A stretch of DNA of 64,000 nucleotides from Bordetella trematum. Its GTDB lineage: Bacteria; Pseudomonadota; Gammaproteobacteria; Burkholderiales; Burkholderiaceae_B. Position numbers and translations under genes: made by a program. How positions within the stretch are numbered: position 1 is the stretch's first letter; every line of letters starts with the position of its first letter. Shown piece after piece: positions 1-9,085 of the stretch. The notes beneath the pieces were generated by a model. It did not search any database, was not told where the DNA came from, and saw only the letters and a list, made by a program, of their open reading frames with translations. The DNA lies in NCBI RefSeq assembly GCF_900078335.1, contig NZ_FKBR01000046.1, positions 248,001 to 312,000 of the forward strand, given 5' to 3'.

Positions 1-472
1 TCAGGGCCAGGCCATGGTAGGCGCATCCGTTGCGAATCTTGATGCCGAGCGCGGCGATCTTGGCCAGCGCGCCGTCGGCCTGGCGCACATAGACGCCGGG
101 GGCGCCGGGCTGGCGCTCGGCGGCCAGGCCGAAGCCCGCCAGCATGGCCAGCGCCGCGTCTTCGAGCAGCGCCACGTAATCGCGCACATACAAGCCGGCG
201 CGGCGCAGGTCGAACAGGCTGTAGGCGACCACCTGACCCGGGCCGTGATAGGTCACCTGCCCGCCCCGGTCGCAGCGCACCACCTCGATTCCGCCAGGAT
301 TCAGGATATGGCTTTCACGCCCCGCCTGGCCAAGGGTATAGACCGGCGCATGCTCGCACAGCCAGATCTCGTCAGGCGTGGCCGGCCCACGGCTGGCGGT
401 GAACGCCTGCATGGCCTGCCAGACTTCGGTATAGCCGGCCTGGCGCGCAAGCCAGGCCACATTCACATCCAT
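1..472 (-). CDS. lipB: Octanoyl-[acyl carrier protein]:protein N-octanoyltransferase LipB (3' end outside window)
   Basis: LipB moves an octanoyl group from acyl carrier protein to lipoyl domains of enzymes such as pyruvate dehydrogenase, in the cytoplasm; LipA then adds sulfur. The first 157 residues are visible. They include the family motif [12 protein letters not shown] at residues 69-80 and the segment [13 protein letters not shown] with the expected active-site lysine near 138. The catalytic cysteine expected further on lies beyond base 1. The ATG at 470-472 follows the ybeD stop codon by 9 bases, so the two are probably co-transcribed, as ybeD and lipB are neighbours in many proteobacteria. 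No stop is seen because the gene runs off the left edge. Confidence 0.95.
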   Translation of the reverse strand, partial: MDVNVAWLARQAGYTEVWQAMQAFTASRGPATPDEIWLCEHAPVYTLGQAGRESHILNPGGIEVVRCDRGGQVTYHGPGQVVAYSLFDLRRAGLYVRDYVALLEDAALAMLAGFGLAAERQPGAPGVYVRQADGALAKIAALGIKIRNGCAYHGLAL

Positions 473-481
473 GAAGACACG

Positions 482-757
482 CTACAGGACGATGGACACC
501 ATGGGGTGCCCGTGCAGGGCACGGTACAGGGCATCGAGCTGTTCGCGCGAGGTGGCGCGCACGGTGAAGGTCAGGCCCAGATAGTTGCCGCCCTTGCTGG
601 GCCGCATCTCGACCGTGGCCGCATCGAACTCGGGGTCGAATTGCAGCACGACATCGGTCAGGGTCTGTGCGAGCTCCGGGTGGTGCTTGCCCATCACTTT
701 GATGGGAAAGTCCGAGGGATACTCGATGAGGGATTCTTCGGGGGGGATAGTGGTCAT
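482..757 (-). CDS. ybeD: YbeD/DUF493 family protein
   Basis: A 91-residue protein of the DUF493 (YbeD) family, small cytoplasmic proteins with an ACT-like alpha/beta fold found beside lipB. The match rests on the N-terminal stretch EYPSDFPIKVMG, the central PSKGGNYLGLTFTV and the C-terminal HPMVSIVL, plus the family-typical length. A role in tuning lipoate metabolism is often assumed but not shown by the sequence. It lies between the transaminase gene (51 bases upstream) and lipB (9 bases downstream) on the same strand, so it is very likely part of one transcript with both. Confidence 0.93.
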   Translation of the reverse strand: MTTIPPEESLIEYPSDFPIKVMGKHHPELAQTLTDVVLQFDPEFDAATVEMRPSKGGNYLGLTFTVRATSREQLDALYRALHGHPMVSIVL

Positions 758-808
758 GTCGATCTCGCTGCCGGATGGCGCAACGCGCCATCCGGCGTCA
801 GGCCGCGA

Positions 809-1675
809 TCAGAGCGCGGCAATGCGGGCATCATAACCCGCGCGCAGCTTGCGATACACCGGCCCCGGGCGGCCATCGCCCACCGGCTTGCCATCCAGAC
901 GGGTCACCGGCAGCACCTCCTTGGTGGCCGAGGTGATCATGATCTCGTCGGCGCTTTCGACCTCGGCGCGCGCAATCGGACGCGACTCAAAGGCCACGCC
1001 GGCAGCCTGGGCCAGTTCGGCCATCAGGCCATAGCGGATGCCTTCGAGGATAAGGTGGTTCTTGGGCGGCGCCAGCAGTTTGCCGTCGCGCACCACCCAG
1101 ACGTTGCTCGAAGAGCCTTCGGTCAGGAAGCCATCGCGGAACTGGGCCACTTCGTCGACGCCGGCATCGACAGCCTGCTGACGCGCCAGCACATTGCCCA
1201 GCAGCGACACCGATTTGATTTCGCAATGCAGCCAGCGCTCATCGGGAATGGACACCAGGCCCAGGCCTTCTTCGCGCTGTTTTTCCGTGGGCGGCACCAT
1301 GGGCGTGACCATGGCGAACACGGTCGGCGCGATGGCTTCGGCGGGGAAGGCGTGGTCGCGCTTGTAGACACCGCGCGTGATCTGCAGATAGACCATGCAG
1401 GTGGGCGAGGACGAAGCCGCCACCAGCCGCTCGATGATCGCGATCAGTTCGGCGCGCGGCATCGGCGCCGCGATGCGGATGGCGGCCAGACTGCGCTCCA
1501 GGCGGTCCAGGTGCTCGGCCATGCGAAAGGCCTTGCCCCGGTACACGGGAACGACTTCATAGATGCCGTCGCCAAAGATAAAACCGCGGTCCAGAACCGA
1601 AATCTTGGCCTGGTCGGCGCGGGTGAACTCACCATTGAGATACACCAGGCTATCGCCCGGCATGCCCGGAATCAT
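809..1675 (-). CDS. dat: Class IV aminotransferase, D-amino-acid transaminase type
   Basis: A 288-residue fold-type IV PLP enzyme. D-amino-acid transaminases swap the amino group between D-alanine and 2-oxo acids and supply D-glutamate or D-alanine for peptidoglycan. The N-terminal SVLDRGFIFGDGIYEVV and the lysine in HCEIKSVSLLGN (residue 154, the PLP Schiff-base lysine) fit the family. I chose the ATG at 1675 because GAGGAG lies 7 bases before it; an ATG at 1696 would add seven residues but has no ribosome site. Branched-chain aminotransferase is the main alternative, but the short length and the position next to dacC favour the D-amino-acid type. Confidence 0.85.
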   Translation of the reverse strand: MIPGMPGDSLVYLNGEFTRADQAKISVLDRGFIFGDGIYEVVPVYRGKAFRMAEHLDRLERSLAAIRIAAPMPRAELIAIIERLVAASSSPTCMVYLQITRGVYKRDHAFPAEAIAPTVFAMVTPMVPPTEKQREEGLGLVSIPDERWLHCEIKSVSLLGNVLARQQAVDAGVDEVAQFRDGFLTEGSSSNVWVVRDGKLLAPPKNHLILEGIRYGLMAELAQAAGVAFESRPIARAEVESADEIMITSATKEVLPVTRLDGKPVGDGRPGPVYRKLRAGYDARIAAL

Positions 1676-1781
1676 GCACAGCTCCTCGAGTCGCATGCGG
1701 CCCCTGCCGCATGGGCTGATGGCGCGGACGACGCCCGCGCCGCATCATGCCGGACAATAGCTTACACCCGCGGCCCGCGCC

Positions 1782-3044
1782 TTAGTCGAACCAGCGCTTG
1801 ACCGTATCGGCCATGCGACCGAAGAAACCGGCGCGCTCGACGTCTTCCAGCACCACCAGCGGCTCGGTGCGCAGCACCTTGCCGTCCAGCGTCAGCGACA
1901 AGGTGCCGACCTGCTGGCCCTTGACCAGCGGCGCGACCAGCGGATCGGTACGTTGGGCCACCGGCTTGATCTCGGCCGCCTTGCCGCGCGGCACGGTCAG
2001 CCAGATGGGGTTGGGCGGGCCCAGCTTGACGTTATCGATCGTGCCTTCCCAGACGCGCGCCTCCAGGCCCGGCTGGCTCTGATCGTAGAGCTTGACGGTA
2101 TCGAAGTTCTGGAAGCTCCAGTTCAGCAACTTGAGGCTCTCTTCGGCGCGCGTGGCTTCGCTGTCGGCCCCCACCAGCACGGTAAGGATGCGGCGATCGC
2201 CGCGCAGGCCGGTGGACACCAGGCAATAGCCGGCCGAATCGGTATGACCGGTCTTCATGCCGTCCACGGAGGGATCGGCCCACAGCAGACGATTGCGGTT
2301 CGGCTGCGTGATCTTGTTGTAGGTGAACTCTTTCTGCTTGTAGTAGTGGTAGTACTCGGGGTGGTCGCTGACCAGGTGGGTCGCCAGCGTCGCCAGATCG
2401 CGCACCGTGGTCACGTGCTGCGGGTTGGGCAACCCGGTGGCGTTCATGAAGTGCGTGTCCTTCATGCCCAGGCGCTGCGCCTGCTCGTTCATGAGCGCGG
2501 CAAACGAGGCTTCGCTGCCGCCCACGGCTTCGGCCAGGGCCACCGAGGCGTCGTTGCCGGACTGCACGATCATGCCCTGGATCAGTTCGTCGACCGTCAC
2601 GGGCTTGCGCGGCTCGATGAACATGCGCGAGCCGCCCGTGCGCCAGGCGGTTTCCGACACCGGCACCTGCTGCTCCAGGGTCAGGCGCTTTTCGTCCAGC
2701 GCGTTGAAGACCACGTAGGCGGTCATGATCTTGGTGAGCGAAGCCGGCTCGACCTTCTGGTCGGGATTCGATGCGGCCAGTACCTGGCCGCTGTTGACAT
2801 CGATGGTCATCCAGGCGCGCGCCGCAATGGTGGGCGCCGGCACCGACGACAGCTCGCCGACCGTCACGACCGCCGGCGCCGCACTGCCCGCGGCGGCCAT
2901 GGATGTGGCAGGCGACACGGCAGCCGGCGTCTGTGCTGCGGCCGGCAAGGACCAGGCCAGCATGGCCGCCAGCACGGCATGGGAGAGCACGCGGCGCGGC
3001 GCGACAAAGGAGACGGGAAGAGAGGAGGGAGGCAGGAGTTTCAT
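1782..3044 (-). CDS. dacC: D-alanyl-D-alanine carboxypeptidase (PBP5/6 family)
   Basis: A low-molecular-mass penicillin-binding protein that trims the terminal D-alanine from peptidoglycan pentapeptides in the periplasm. All three active-site motifs are present: SLTK within PASLTKIMTAYVVF, SGN within VQSGNDASVALAEA, and KTG within DGMKTGHTDSAGYC. A signal peptide ends near AAAQT, and the C-terminal PBP5-like domain finishes in an amphipathic tail (FFGRMADTVKRWFD) that probably anchors it to the inner membrane. The ATG at 3044 is preferred; a GTG at 3083 would give a longer, poorly supported leader. It leads the dacC-dat-ybeD-lipB string. Confidence 0.95.
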   Translation of the reverse strand: MKLLPPSSLPVSFVAPRRVLSHAVLAAMLAWSLPAAAQTPAAVSPATSMAAAGSAAPAVVTVGELSSVPAPTIAARAWMTIDVNSGQVLAASNPDQKVEPASLTKIMTAYVVFNALDEKRLTLEQQVPVSETAWRTGGSRMFIEPRKPVTVDELIQGMIVQSGNDASVALAEAVGGSEASFAALMNEQAQRLGMKDTHFMNATGLPNPQHVTTVRDLATLATHLVSDHPEYYHYYKQKEFTYNKITQPNRNRLLWADPSVDGMKTGHTDSAGYCLVSTGLRGDRRILTVLVGADSEATRAEESLKLLNWSFQNFDTVKLYDQSQPGLEARVWEGTIDNVKLGPPNPIWLTVPRGKAAEIKPVAQRTDPLVAPLVKGQQVGTLSLTLDGKVLRTEPLVVLEDVERAGFFGRMADTVKRWFD

Positions 3045-3191
3045 CGGCGAGAGTTCAGAAAGGCGCCGGTGGGCCGCGGGCACGGCCCCCGCGCGGCGCT
3101 CGTCAAAGATTATAGGCAGCGTATCCGACAGGGCCCGCCATCAATCGTTCCCAGATGATGCCGAACATGCAACCCGATGCAACCCCGGCGC

Positions 3192-3839
3192 TCAGGCCAG
3201 GGTCAGCGCCAGCCGCTGGCTGACCAGTTCGCGCAGCGTCAGCAGCTTGCCATGGAAGAAGTGCGACGCGCCCGGGATGACCACCACGGGCAAGCCGCGC
3301 GGACGCGCCCAGTCAAGCGCCTCGGCCAGGGGGACGACCTCGTCGACCTCGCCATGGACCATGAGGGTGCTCTCGGGCAACTCCACCTCGCGGAACTGGA
3401 AACGCCCTACCGCCGGGCCCATGAGCATGAGCGCATCGGGCTGGGCGTGCTGCTCTGCCAGCGTGGCGTAGACCTGCGCGGCCACGGCCGTGCCGAAGGA
3501 AAAGCCGCCCAGCACCCAGGGTGCGCCGGCCAGTTCGGGCAAGGCCTCGCGCAACTGCGGGATCAGGCCCAGCATATCGGCGGTTTCACCCACACCACGG
3601 TCGAATTCGCCCTCGGAAGCCCCCACGCCACGGAAGTCGGGGCGCACGGCCACCAGGCCGGCATTCACGCAGGCACGCGCCATGGTGGTGACCACCTTGT
3701 TGTCGCGCGCCCCGCCATGCAGGGGATGCGGGTGCAGCAGCAGCGCCCAGCCGCGCGGCGAACCGTCGGGATAGTCCAGCGCGCATTCGATGCGGCCGGC
3801 GGCGCCGGAGAAAACCTGGACTTCAGTGCTTGCGGACAT
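3192..3839 (-). CDS. Alpha/beta hydrolase (CC0125-like / dienelactone-hydrolase fold)
   Basis: A 215-residue cytoplasmic alpha/beta hydrolase. Visible triad candidates are Ser114 in GGFSFGTA, Asp166 in HGEVDEVVP and His193 in GASHFFHGK; the N-terminal LLLHPHPLHGGARDNKVV is typical of a conserved bacterial subgroup with no settled substrate. It follows the auxiliary lipoprotein gene by 32 bases on the same strand and could share its transcript, but nothing ties its reaction to lipid transport. The exact substrate cannot be told from sequence. Confidence 0.85.
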   Translation of the reverse strand: MSASTEVQVFSGAAGRIECALDYPDGSPRGWALLLHPHPLHGGARDNKVVTTMARACVNAGLVAVRPDFRGVGASEGEFDRGVGETADMLGLIPQLREALPELAGAPWVLGGFSFGTAVAAQVYATLAEQHAQPDALMLMGPAVGRFQFREVELPESTLMVHGEVDEVVPLAEALDWARPRGLPVVVIPGASHFFHGKLLTLRELVSQRLALTLA

Positions 3840-3871
3840 GACCCTACCTGGAAAAACGCGAAACCCCGATG

Positions 3872-4462
3872 TTAACCGCCTGTCGGCAGGACGGTCGCCA
3901 GCCAGGCCGCGATCTCGTCGGCGGCGGCGTCCGTGGCACGGCGCAGCGCCTGCACGCCGCCGGCGGCATCCTGGCTGGGTGCATCGGCCTGCTGCGCAAA
4001 ACGCCGCTGGGCCAGCACCTTGCCATCGTGCAGCAACACGGCCTGCAGCACTACCTGCCCCTGGCTGCTCGCGCCATCGGGCGAGAACACCTGCTCGAAG
4101 CGGCTGAGCGTGACCTGCAGCTGGGGCGCTTGCGCCACGCTGCCGGCGCTGGCGAGCACGGCGCCTTCGCGCGACAGGCGTTCTTGCAGGCGCTGGTCGA
4201 CCAGCGCGGCGGGGGGCTCGCTCCAGCGGTAGCCGGCATAGGCCTTGGGCGCAGGGCTGTCGGCCAGACGCCAGATCACGCCCGTGTCGCTCAGCGAGGG
4301 CGCGGCGCGGAAAACCAGTGCGATGGGCGCGCGCGCCGGCAGCGTCTGACTGCTGGCGGCCTCCGGGCCCAGATCAAAGCGCGCGGCCTGCGGCGCCACC
4401 CGGCCCACGCTGCAACCCGCCAAAGCCACGGCCAGCACGGCCGCAAGGCAGAGTTTCTTCAT
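3872..4462 (-). CDS. ABC-type transport auxiliary lipoprotein (PqiC-like)
   Basis: A 196-residue outer-membrane lipoprotein candidate: the first 17 residues form a lipoprotein signal with lipobox LAGC, so Cys17 would be lipidated. The rest matches the ABC transport auxiliary domain seen in PqiC, with LQVTLSRFEQVFSPDGASS and a conserved tail ending in a helix. In MCE systems of the Pqi type this lipoprotein receives the periplasmic MCE tunnel at the outer membrane. It starts 2 bases after the MCE gene ends, so it belongs to the same operon. Its presence, and the absence of MlaC, separates this system from the classic Mla pathway. Confidence 0.85.
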   Translation of the reverse strand: MKKLCLAAVLAVALAGCSVGRVAPQAARFDLGPEAASSQTLPARAPIALVFRAAPSLSDTGVIWRLADSPAPKAYAGYRWSEPPAALVDQRLQERLSREGAVLASAGSVAQAPQLQVTLSRFEQVFSPDGASSQGQVVLQAVLLHDGKVLAQRRFAQQADAPSQDAAGGVQALRRATDAAADEIAAWLATVLPTGG

Positions 4463-4464
4463 GC

Positions 4465-5391
4465 TTATCTCCTAAAGCCGGCAAAGCCGGGCTCGCCCGG
4501 GCCGGGCTCGACCGGCGCAGGCCCAAACAGAACCGATTGCGGCGTCTCGCCAAAGCGGCGCAGCACCGACTGCGCGCTGCGCGCGGCCTCATCGACCGAG
4601 TGCGCCATGCCGCTGACGGCAGGCAGCGTGTCACTGCCCAGACGCGCGGCCGCGCGGGCGATTTCCTGCAGGCTGGCGCCCGCCGTGGCCAGCGGGCCGT
4701 CCGGGGCGTTCAGACGCGCCAGCGATTGCTGCGCCGAACGCATCAGCACCGACACGTCGTTGGAGTTCTGCACCAGCGAATCGACCAGCGGCCCCACCTT
4801 GCGCAGCGCCGGCCCAAGCGCCTCGCTGGTGGCCTTGAGCTGGGCGCTGATCTCGGCGGTGTTCTGCAGGGTGGTGCTGAGCGCCTGGACGTTGGCCGGG
4901 CTCATCAGCGCATGCAACTCGCTCGCGGTGGACTCGAATTTCTCGATCAGGGCGTTGCCGCGCTCCTGCAGGCGATCGAACAGCCCCGGGCGCAGGGGAA
5001 TGTCGGGGGGCTCGCCATTGCTGGCCACCAGCAACTGCCGCGAACTGCCGTCGTCGCGCAATTCGATATTGGACAGCCCGGTGACGCCCTGCACGCCCAG
5101 TTCCGCCCAGGTGGAGGCGGTAATCGGGGTGTCCGGCGCCACGCCGATGCGGATGCGCACCTCGCCCGGACGCGCCGGGTTGAGCGACAGCGACTGCACC
5201 TTGCCCACCGGCACGCCCTGATAGCGCACAGAAGACTGCGCCGTCAGGCCGCTGACCGGCGTGGAAGAGACGATGACATAGGGCTTCAAAGGCACGCGGT
5301 CGCGGCCCACCCAGATGGCGACCAGGGCGGCCGCCGCCAGCAGCACCAGCGTAAAGAGGCCCGCCAACAAGGCATGACTACGATTTTCCAT
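4465..5391 (-). CDS. MCE-family (MlaD-like) lipid transport substrate-binding protein
   Basis: A 308-residue inner-membrane protein with one N-terminal transmembrane helix (about residues 7-28) followed by a single MCE domain (about 35-120: SSTPVSGLTAQSSVRYQGVPVG) and a long helical tail. MCE proteins form rings or tubes through which phospholipids cross the periplasm. The ATG at 5391 lies inside the end of the ATPase gene, a 14-base overlap that indicates translational coupling. A longer reading from 5508 exists, but the transmembrane start right after ATG-5391 (MENRSHALLAGLF) is the family norm. Confidence 0.9.
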   Translation of the reverse strand: MENRSHALLAGLFTLVLLAAAALVAIWVGRDRVPLKPYVIVSSTPVSGLTAQSSVRYQGVPVGKVQSLSLNPARPGEVRIRIGVAPDTPITASTWAELGVQGVTGLSNIELRDDGSSRQLLVASNGEPPDIPLRPGLFDRLQERGNALIEKFESTASELHALMSPANVQALSTTLQNTAEISAQLKATSEALGPALRKVGPLVDSLVQNSNDVSVLMRSAQQSLARLNAPDGPLATAGASLQEIARAAARLGSDTLPAVSGMAHSVDEAARSAQSVLRRFGETPQSVLFGPAPVEPGPGEPGFAGFRR

Positions 5392-6205
5392 TACCCGTTT
5401 CCTTGGGTGCGAGATCCCCCAGCGCGCGCCTGCCCCGCTCGCCAAGGAAAAAGCTATGAATGAAGGGGTGGTCGATCTTGAGAATATGTTCGACCGTATC
5501 GCAGGCAATCACGCGTTTCTCGGCCAGCACGGCCACACGGGTGGCCAGCGCCAGCAGGGTATCCAGGTCATGGGTGACCATGACGACGGTAAAGCCCAGC
5601 TGGCGGTGCAGGCTCTGGATGAGCTCGACGAACTCATCCGAGCGCACCGGATCCAGCCCGGCCGTGGGTTCGTCCAGGAACAGCAGTTCCGGGTCGAGCG
5701 CCAGGGCGCGCGCCAGCGCCACCCGCTTGATCATGCCGCCCGACAGGTCGGAGGGGCTTTTGAGCGCATCCTGAGCGCTCAGGCCCACCATGGCCAGGCG
5801 ACACATGACGACCTCCTGGATGAGGTCTTCGGGCAGGGTGCGCAGCTCGCGCAGCGGCAACGCCACGTTGTCGAACACCGTCAGCGCCGAGAACAGCGCG
5901 CCGGCCTGAAACAGCATGCCCCAGCGCTCGGACAGGCGCTGGCGCTCGCGGATCGACAGCTGGGTCAGGTCGTGGCCCAGGATGCGCACCTGGCCGCGCG
6001 CCGGGCGCGCCAGGCCGATGATCTGGCGCAGCAGCACGGTCTTGCCCGAGCCCGAGCCGCCCACCAGCACCAGAATTTCGCCGGGATAGACGGTCAGGTT
6101 GAGATTGTCATGCACGACGTGGTCGCCGAAAGCCGTGCGCAGGCCGGTCACCGAAATGACGGGCGGCACGGTCAGCGTCTCGACGGGGGAAGAGTCCGGA
6201 GTCAT
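5378..6205 (-). CDS. MCE/Mla-type lipid transport ATP-binding protein
   Basis: A 275-residue ABC ATPase that powers the permease encoded just upstream. Walker A is GGSGSGKT at 49-56, the signature LSGGM is at 154-158, and Walker B with LLFLDEPTAGLDP is at about 174-186. The signature reads LSGGM rather than LSGGQ, as in MlaF-type ATPases. The ATG overlaps the permease stop as ATGA at 6203-6207. It sits second in the operon permease-ATPase-MCE-lipoprotein. Confidence 0.93.
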   Translation of the reverse strand: MTPDSSPVETLTVPPVISVTGLRTAFGDHVVHDNLNLTVYPGEILVLVGGSGSGKTVLLRQIIGLARPARGQVRILGHDLTQLSIRERQRLSERWGMLFQAGALFSALTVFDNVALPLRELRTLPEDLIQEVVMCRLAMVGLSAQDALKSPSDLSGGMIKRVALARALALDPELLFLDEPTAGLDPVRSDEFVELIQSLHRQLGFTVVMVTHDLDTLLALATRVAVLAEKRVIACDTVEHILKIDHPFIHSFFLGERGRRALGDLAPKETGNGKS

Positions 6206-7338
6206 CAGATCCCCATCTGGCTGAAGATGACCGCGTACAGGGCATCGACCAGGATCACGCCGGTGATGGCCGTCACGACCGACGTGGTGGTGCCGCGGCC
6301 CAGGCTTTCGGTGTCGGGCTTGATGCGCAGGCCGAAGTGGCAGGCCACCAGTGCGATCAGCACGCCGAAGGTCATGCCCTTGAGCAGGCCTATCCAGTAG
6401 TTGGTCAGCGTGATGGCCGATGGCAGCGACTCGATGAACCATTGCGCGGACACGCCCAGCTGCATCTGGGCGGCCAGCATGCCGCCCATCAGCGCCATGG
6501 CGTCGGTCCAGAGCACCAGCAGCGGCATGGTCACGGCCAGCGCCAGCACGCGCGGCAGAATCAGCCGCTGACTGTGCGAGATGCCCATGACTTCCATGGC
6601 ATCGAGCTCCTGGGTGACGCGCATCACGCCGATCTGGGCCGTGATGGCCGAACCGGAACGGCCCGCCACCAGGATGGCGGCCAGCACCGGCCCCAGCTCG
6701 CGCACGATGGACACGCCCAGCAGACGCACGATGAAACGGTCGGCCCCGAAGATCTGCAACTGCTGGGCCGACAGATACGACAGCACCACGCCGATCAGAA
6801 AACCCACCAGGGCAGTGATGCCCAGCGCCTGCGCCCCGCTGCGATAGATCTGGGCCGAGATTTCACGCCAGGGGCCGCGCGCCGGACGCAACAGCAGGCC
6901 GACCAGGTCCAGCATGAGCTGACCCAGCATGCGTATCATGGCCAGGCCATGGTGGGAAGCATCGAAGACGGCCTGACCGATGGCGCGGACCGGGCCCAGC
7001 AGATCCCTGGCCGGCGGCGCAGGCGGGGCTTCGCCGGCATTGGCCTGCAACGTCTGGAATACCTCGCGCTGGCCGTCGGTCAGGCGCAGCCGCTCGGGCA
7101 GCTGTTCTCCCCAGGCATGCCACAGCAGATTGGCGCCAATGGTGTCGAGCCGTTCAATGCTGCGCAGGTCCCAGGTAGCCTGAGCGCCCGCCTGCCCCAG
7201 GGCGCGCCGGCGGGTCTGCACCTCGCCCGGCAGCGCCAGGGCCTGCAGGCTCCAGTCGCCGGCCAGGCTGACCACCTCGCCGTCCCTGCGCAGGGCGGGC
7301 GCCTGGCAGTCGCGCTCCGGCAGTGATTGCTGATGCAT
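6205..7338 (-). CDS. MlaE-family permease with fused N-terminal STAS-like domain
   Basis: A 377-residue protein in two parts. Residues 1 to about 90 resemble a STAS domain (DLRSIERLDTIGANLLWHA); residues from about 120 on are a MlaE/YrbE permease with about five membrane helices and the conserved loop VRELGPVLAAILVAGRSGSA. In the classic Mla complex the STAS protein MlaB is separate; here it is carried on the permease. The start ATG at 7338 opens the operon; an in-frame ATG at 7365 would add only nine residues. It is the first gene of the MCE operon and lies divergent from birA with a 99-base spacer. Confidence 0.9.
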   Translation of the reverse strand: MHQQSLPERDCQAPALRRDGEVVSLAGDWSLQALALPGEVQTRRRALGQAGAQATWDLRSIERLDTIGANLLWHAWGEQLPERLRLTDGQREVFQTLQANAGEAPPAPPARDLLGPVRAIGQAVFDASHHGLAMIRMLGQLMLDLVGLLLRPARGPWREISAQIYRSGAQALGITALVGFLIGVVLSYLSAQQLQIFGADRFIVRLLGVSIVRELGPVLAAILVAGRSGSAITAQIGVMRVTQELDAMEVMGISHSQRLILPRVLALAVTMPLLVLWTDAMALMGGMLAAQMQLGVSAQWFIESLPSAITLTNYWIGLLKGMTFGVLIALVACHFGLRIKPDTESLGRGTTTSVVTAITGVILVDALYAVIFSQMGI

Positions 7339-7424
7339 AAGGTGATAAAAACGGAAACGCCGCAATCCGGCGCCCGTACATCATAAACGAGCCGCGCACG
7401 ACAAGCCCTGCCGCAGCCGTGCCC

Positions 7425-7430
7425 TACAAT
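7425..7430 (+). promoter_or_regulatory. Candidate -10 element TACAAT just before birA
   Basis: TACAAT matches the sigma-70 -10 hexamer in five of six bases and ends 7 bases before the birA ATG at 7438. That spacing would put the transcript start at or one base before the start codon, so the mRNA could be leaderless. No good -35 box is visible. Confidence 0.4.
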
Positions 7431-7437
7431 TCGCCCC

Positions 7438-8277
7438 ATGTCCGCCCTGCCCCGCCCCGCTTCCCTCGATCTGCCCGCGCCCGCCGACCTTGCGCGCGCC
7501 CTGCAGGATCGCTTGCCCGGCTTCACCCATGTCCAGTGGGTCGAGAGCACCGGTTCGACCAACGCCGACCTGCTGGCGCGCGTACGCCAGACACGAACGC
7601 CCAAACCCTGGCTGCTGGGCGCGCACCTGCAGGAAGCTGGCCGCGGACGCGCCGGACGTCCCTGGAAGAACCGAAGCGGGGCCGCCCTGATGTTTTCCTG
7701 CGCCTTCGATGTGCGCCTGCCGCCGGCCCAGCTGCCGGCCATCTCGCCCCTGGCCGGCCTGACCGCCTGCGAGGCGCTGCGCCGCCTGAGCGGCAATGAC
7801 GGGATCGGCGTGAAGTGGCCCAACGATGTGCAATGGCGCGACGCCAAGCTGGCCGGCGTGCTGGCCGAGACCACCCGCAATCCGGACGGCGACGGGCATA
7901 CCGTGGTGATCGGCATGGGCGTGAACCTGTGCGATGCCGTCATGCTGTCGGCCGCGCTGGAGCGCGACATCGCCGACTGGACCCAGGTGGACCCCGGCGC
8001 GCACGTCAGCAACGTGGCCGACATCGTGCAGGCCTCGGCGCTGGCCTGGCAGCAGGCCATGAGCGACCTCGAAAGCGCAGGCTTCGGCGCCTTTATCGAG
8101 CGCTATGCCCAGGCCGACGCACTGGCCGCACGCAACGTCAACGTGATCGACCGGGGCACCATCACCCTGAGCGGCCAGGCCGCCGGCGTCGATGCCTTCG
8201 GCCGCCTGCAGGTCCTGGGGCCGCAAGGCGCAGTGGCCATCACGGCCGGCGAGATCTCGGTGCGGGCCCAGGCATGA
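7438..8277 (+). CDS. birA: Biotin--[acetyl-CoA-carboxylase] ligase, without N-terminal DNA-binding domain
   Basis: Attaches biotin to the carrier protein of acetyl-CoA carboxylase, via biotinyl-AMP, in the cytoplasm. The 279 residues contain STGSTN at 37-42, the biotin/ATP loop GRGRAGRPW at 68-76 and VKWPND at 125-130. The N-terminal winged-helix repressor domain of E. coli BirA is absent, so this is a group I ligase that should not act as a biotin repressor. Its stop overlaps the coaX start as ATGA, the birA-coaX order usual in Bordetella and Burkholderia. Confidence 0.95.
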   Translation: MSALPRPASLDLPAPADLARALQDRLPGFTHVQWVESTGSTNADLLARVRQTRTPKPWLLGAHLQEAGRGRAGRPWKNRSGAALMFSCAFDVRLPPAQLPAISPLAGLTACEALRRLSGNDGIGVKWPNDVQWRDAKLAGVLAETTRNPDGDGHTVVIGMGVNLCDAVMLSAALERDIADWTQVDPGAHVSNVADIVQASALAWQQAMSDLESAGFGAFIERYAQADALAARNVNVIDRGTITLSGQAAGVDAFGRLQVLGPQGAVAITAGEISVRAQA

Positions 8278-9065
8278 TTCTGCTCATCGACTCCGGCAAC
8301 AGCCGCCTGAAAGTCGGCTGGCTGGATCCGCTCAGCGGCCACCGCGAGGCGCAGGCCGAGGCGTTCGACAACCTCGATCTGCAGGCGCTGGCGCGCTGGC
8401 TGCCCACGCTGGCCGTCAAACCGGTCCGCGCGCTGGGCGTCAATGTAGCAGGCCAGGCGCGCGGCCAAGACATCGCCGCCATCCTGGCGGCCAGTGGCTG
8501 CCCGATGCACTGGGTCCAGCCGCAACGCGACGCCCTGGGCATGACCTGCGCCTACCGCGATCCGGCCCAGCTGGGCGCCGACCGCTGGGCCGCCATGCTG
8601 GGCCTGAAGGCGCGCCTGCCCCAGGGCCACGGACCCGCCCTGCTGGCCTCCTTCGGCACCGCCACCACGCTCGATACGCTGGGGCCGGACGACTGCTTCA
8701 TCGGCGGCCTGATCCTGCCCGGCGCGGCGCTGATGCGCGCCTCCCTGGCGCGCGGCACCGCCAACCTGCCCCTGGCCGAAGGGCCGCTGGCCGACTTCCC
8801 GACCGGCACCCATGAAGCCATCACCAGTGGCGTGGCCGCCGCCCAGGCCGGCGCCCTGGTGCGCCAGTGGCTGGCCGGGCGCGAACGCTACGGCCAACCG
8901 CCCGCGCTGTATGTCTGTGGCGGCGGCTGGCACGAAGTGCGCGCCGAGGTCGAACAGCTGTTGCCCCGGCTGGCCGATGGCGGCCGCGCCGCGCCGCTGC
9001 CGCAGGCGCTGCACTCCCCCGTGCTCGACGGACTGGCCGCCCTGGCCGCCGGCGGGTTGGCCTGA
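8274..9065 (+). CDS. coaX: Type III pantothenate kinase (CoaX; Bordetella Baf homologue)
   Basis: Phosphorylates pantothenate in the first step of coenzyme A synthesis. The 263 residues show the actin-like ATPase core: [11 protein letters not shown] at the N-terminus, [11 protein letters not shown] in the middle, and FGTATTLD followed by [11 protein letters not shown]. Type III kinases need a monovalent cation and are not inhibited by CoA. In Bordetella the same gene is called baf because it affected Bvg-dependent expression. Start ATG at 8274 overlaps the birA stop by four bases. Confidence 0.94.
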   Translation: MILLIDSGNSRLKVGWLDPLSGHREAQAEAFDNLDLQALARWLPTLAVKPVRALGVNVAGQARGQDIAAILAASGCPMHWVQPQRDALGMTCAYRDPAQLGADRWAAMLGLKARLPQGHGPALLASFGTATTLDTLGPDDCFIGGLILPGAALMRASLARGTANLPLAEGPLADFPTGTHEAITSGVAAAQAGALVRQWLAGRERYGQPPALYVCGGGWHEVRAEVEQLLPRLADGGRAAPLPQALHSPVLDGLAALAAGGLA

Positions 9066-9085
9066 AAACGCGAGCGAGACTCCCG

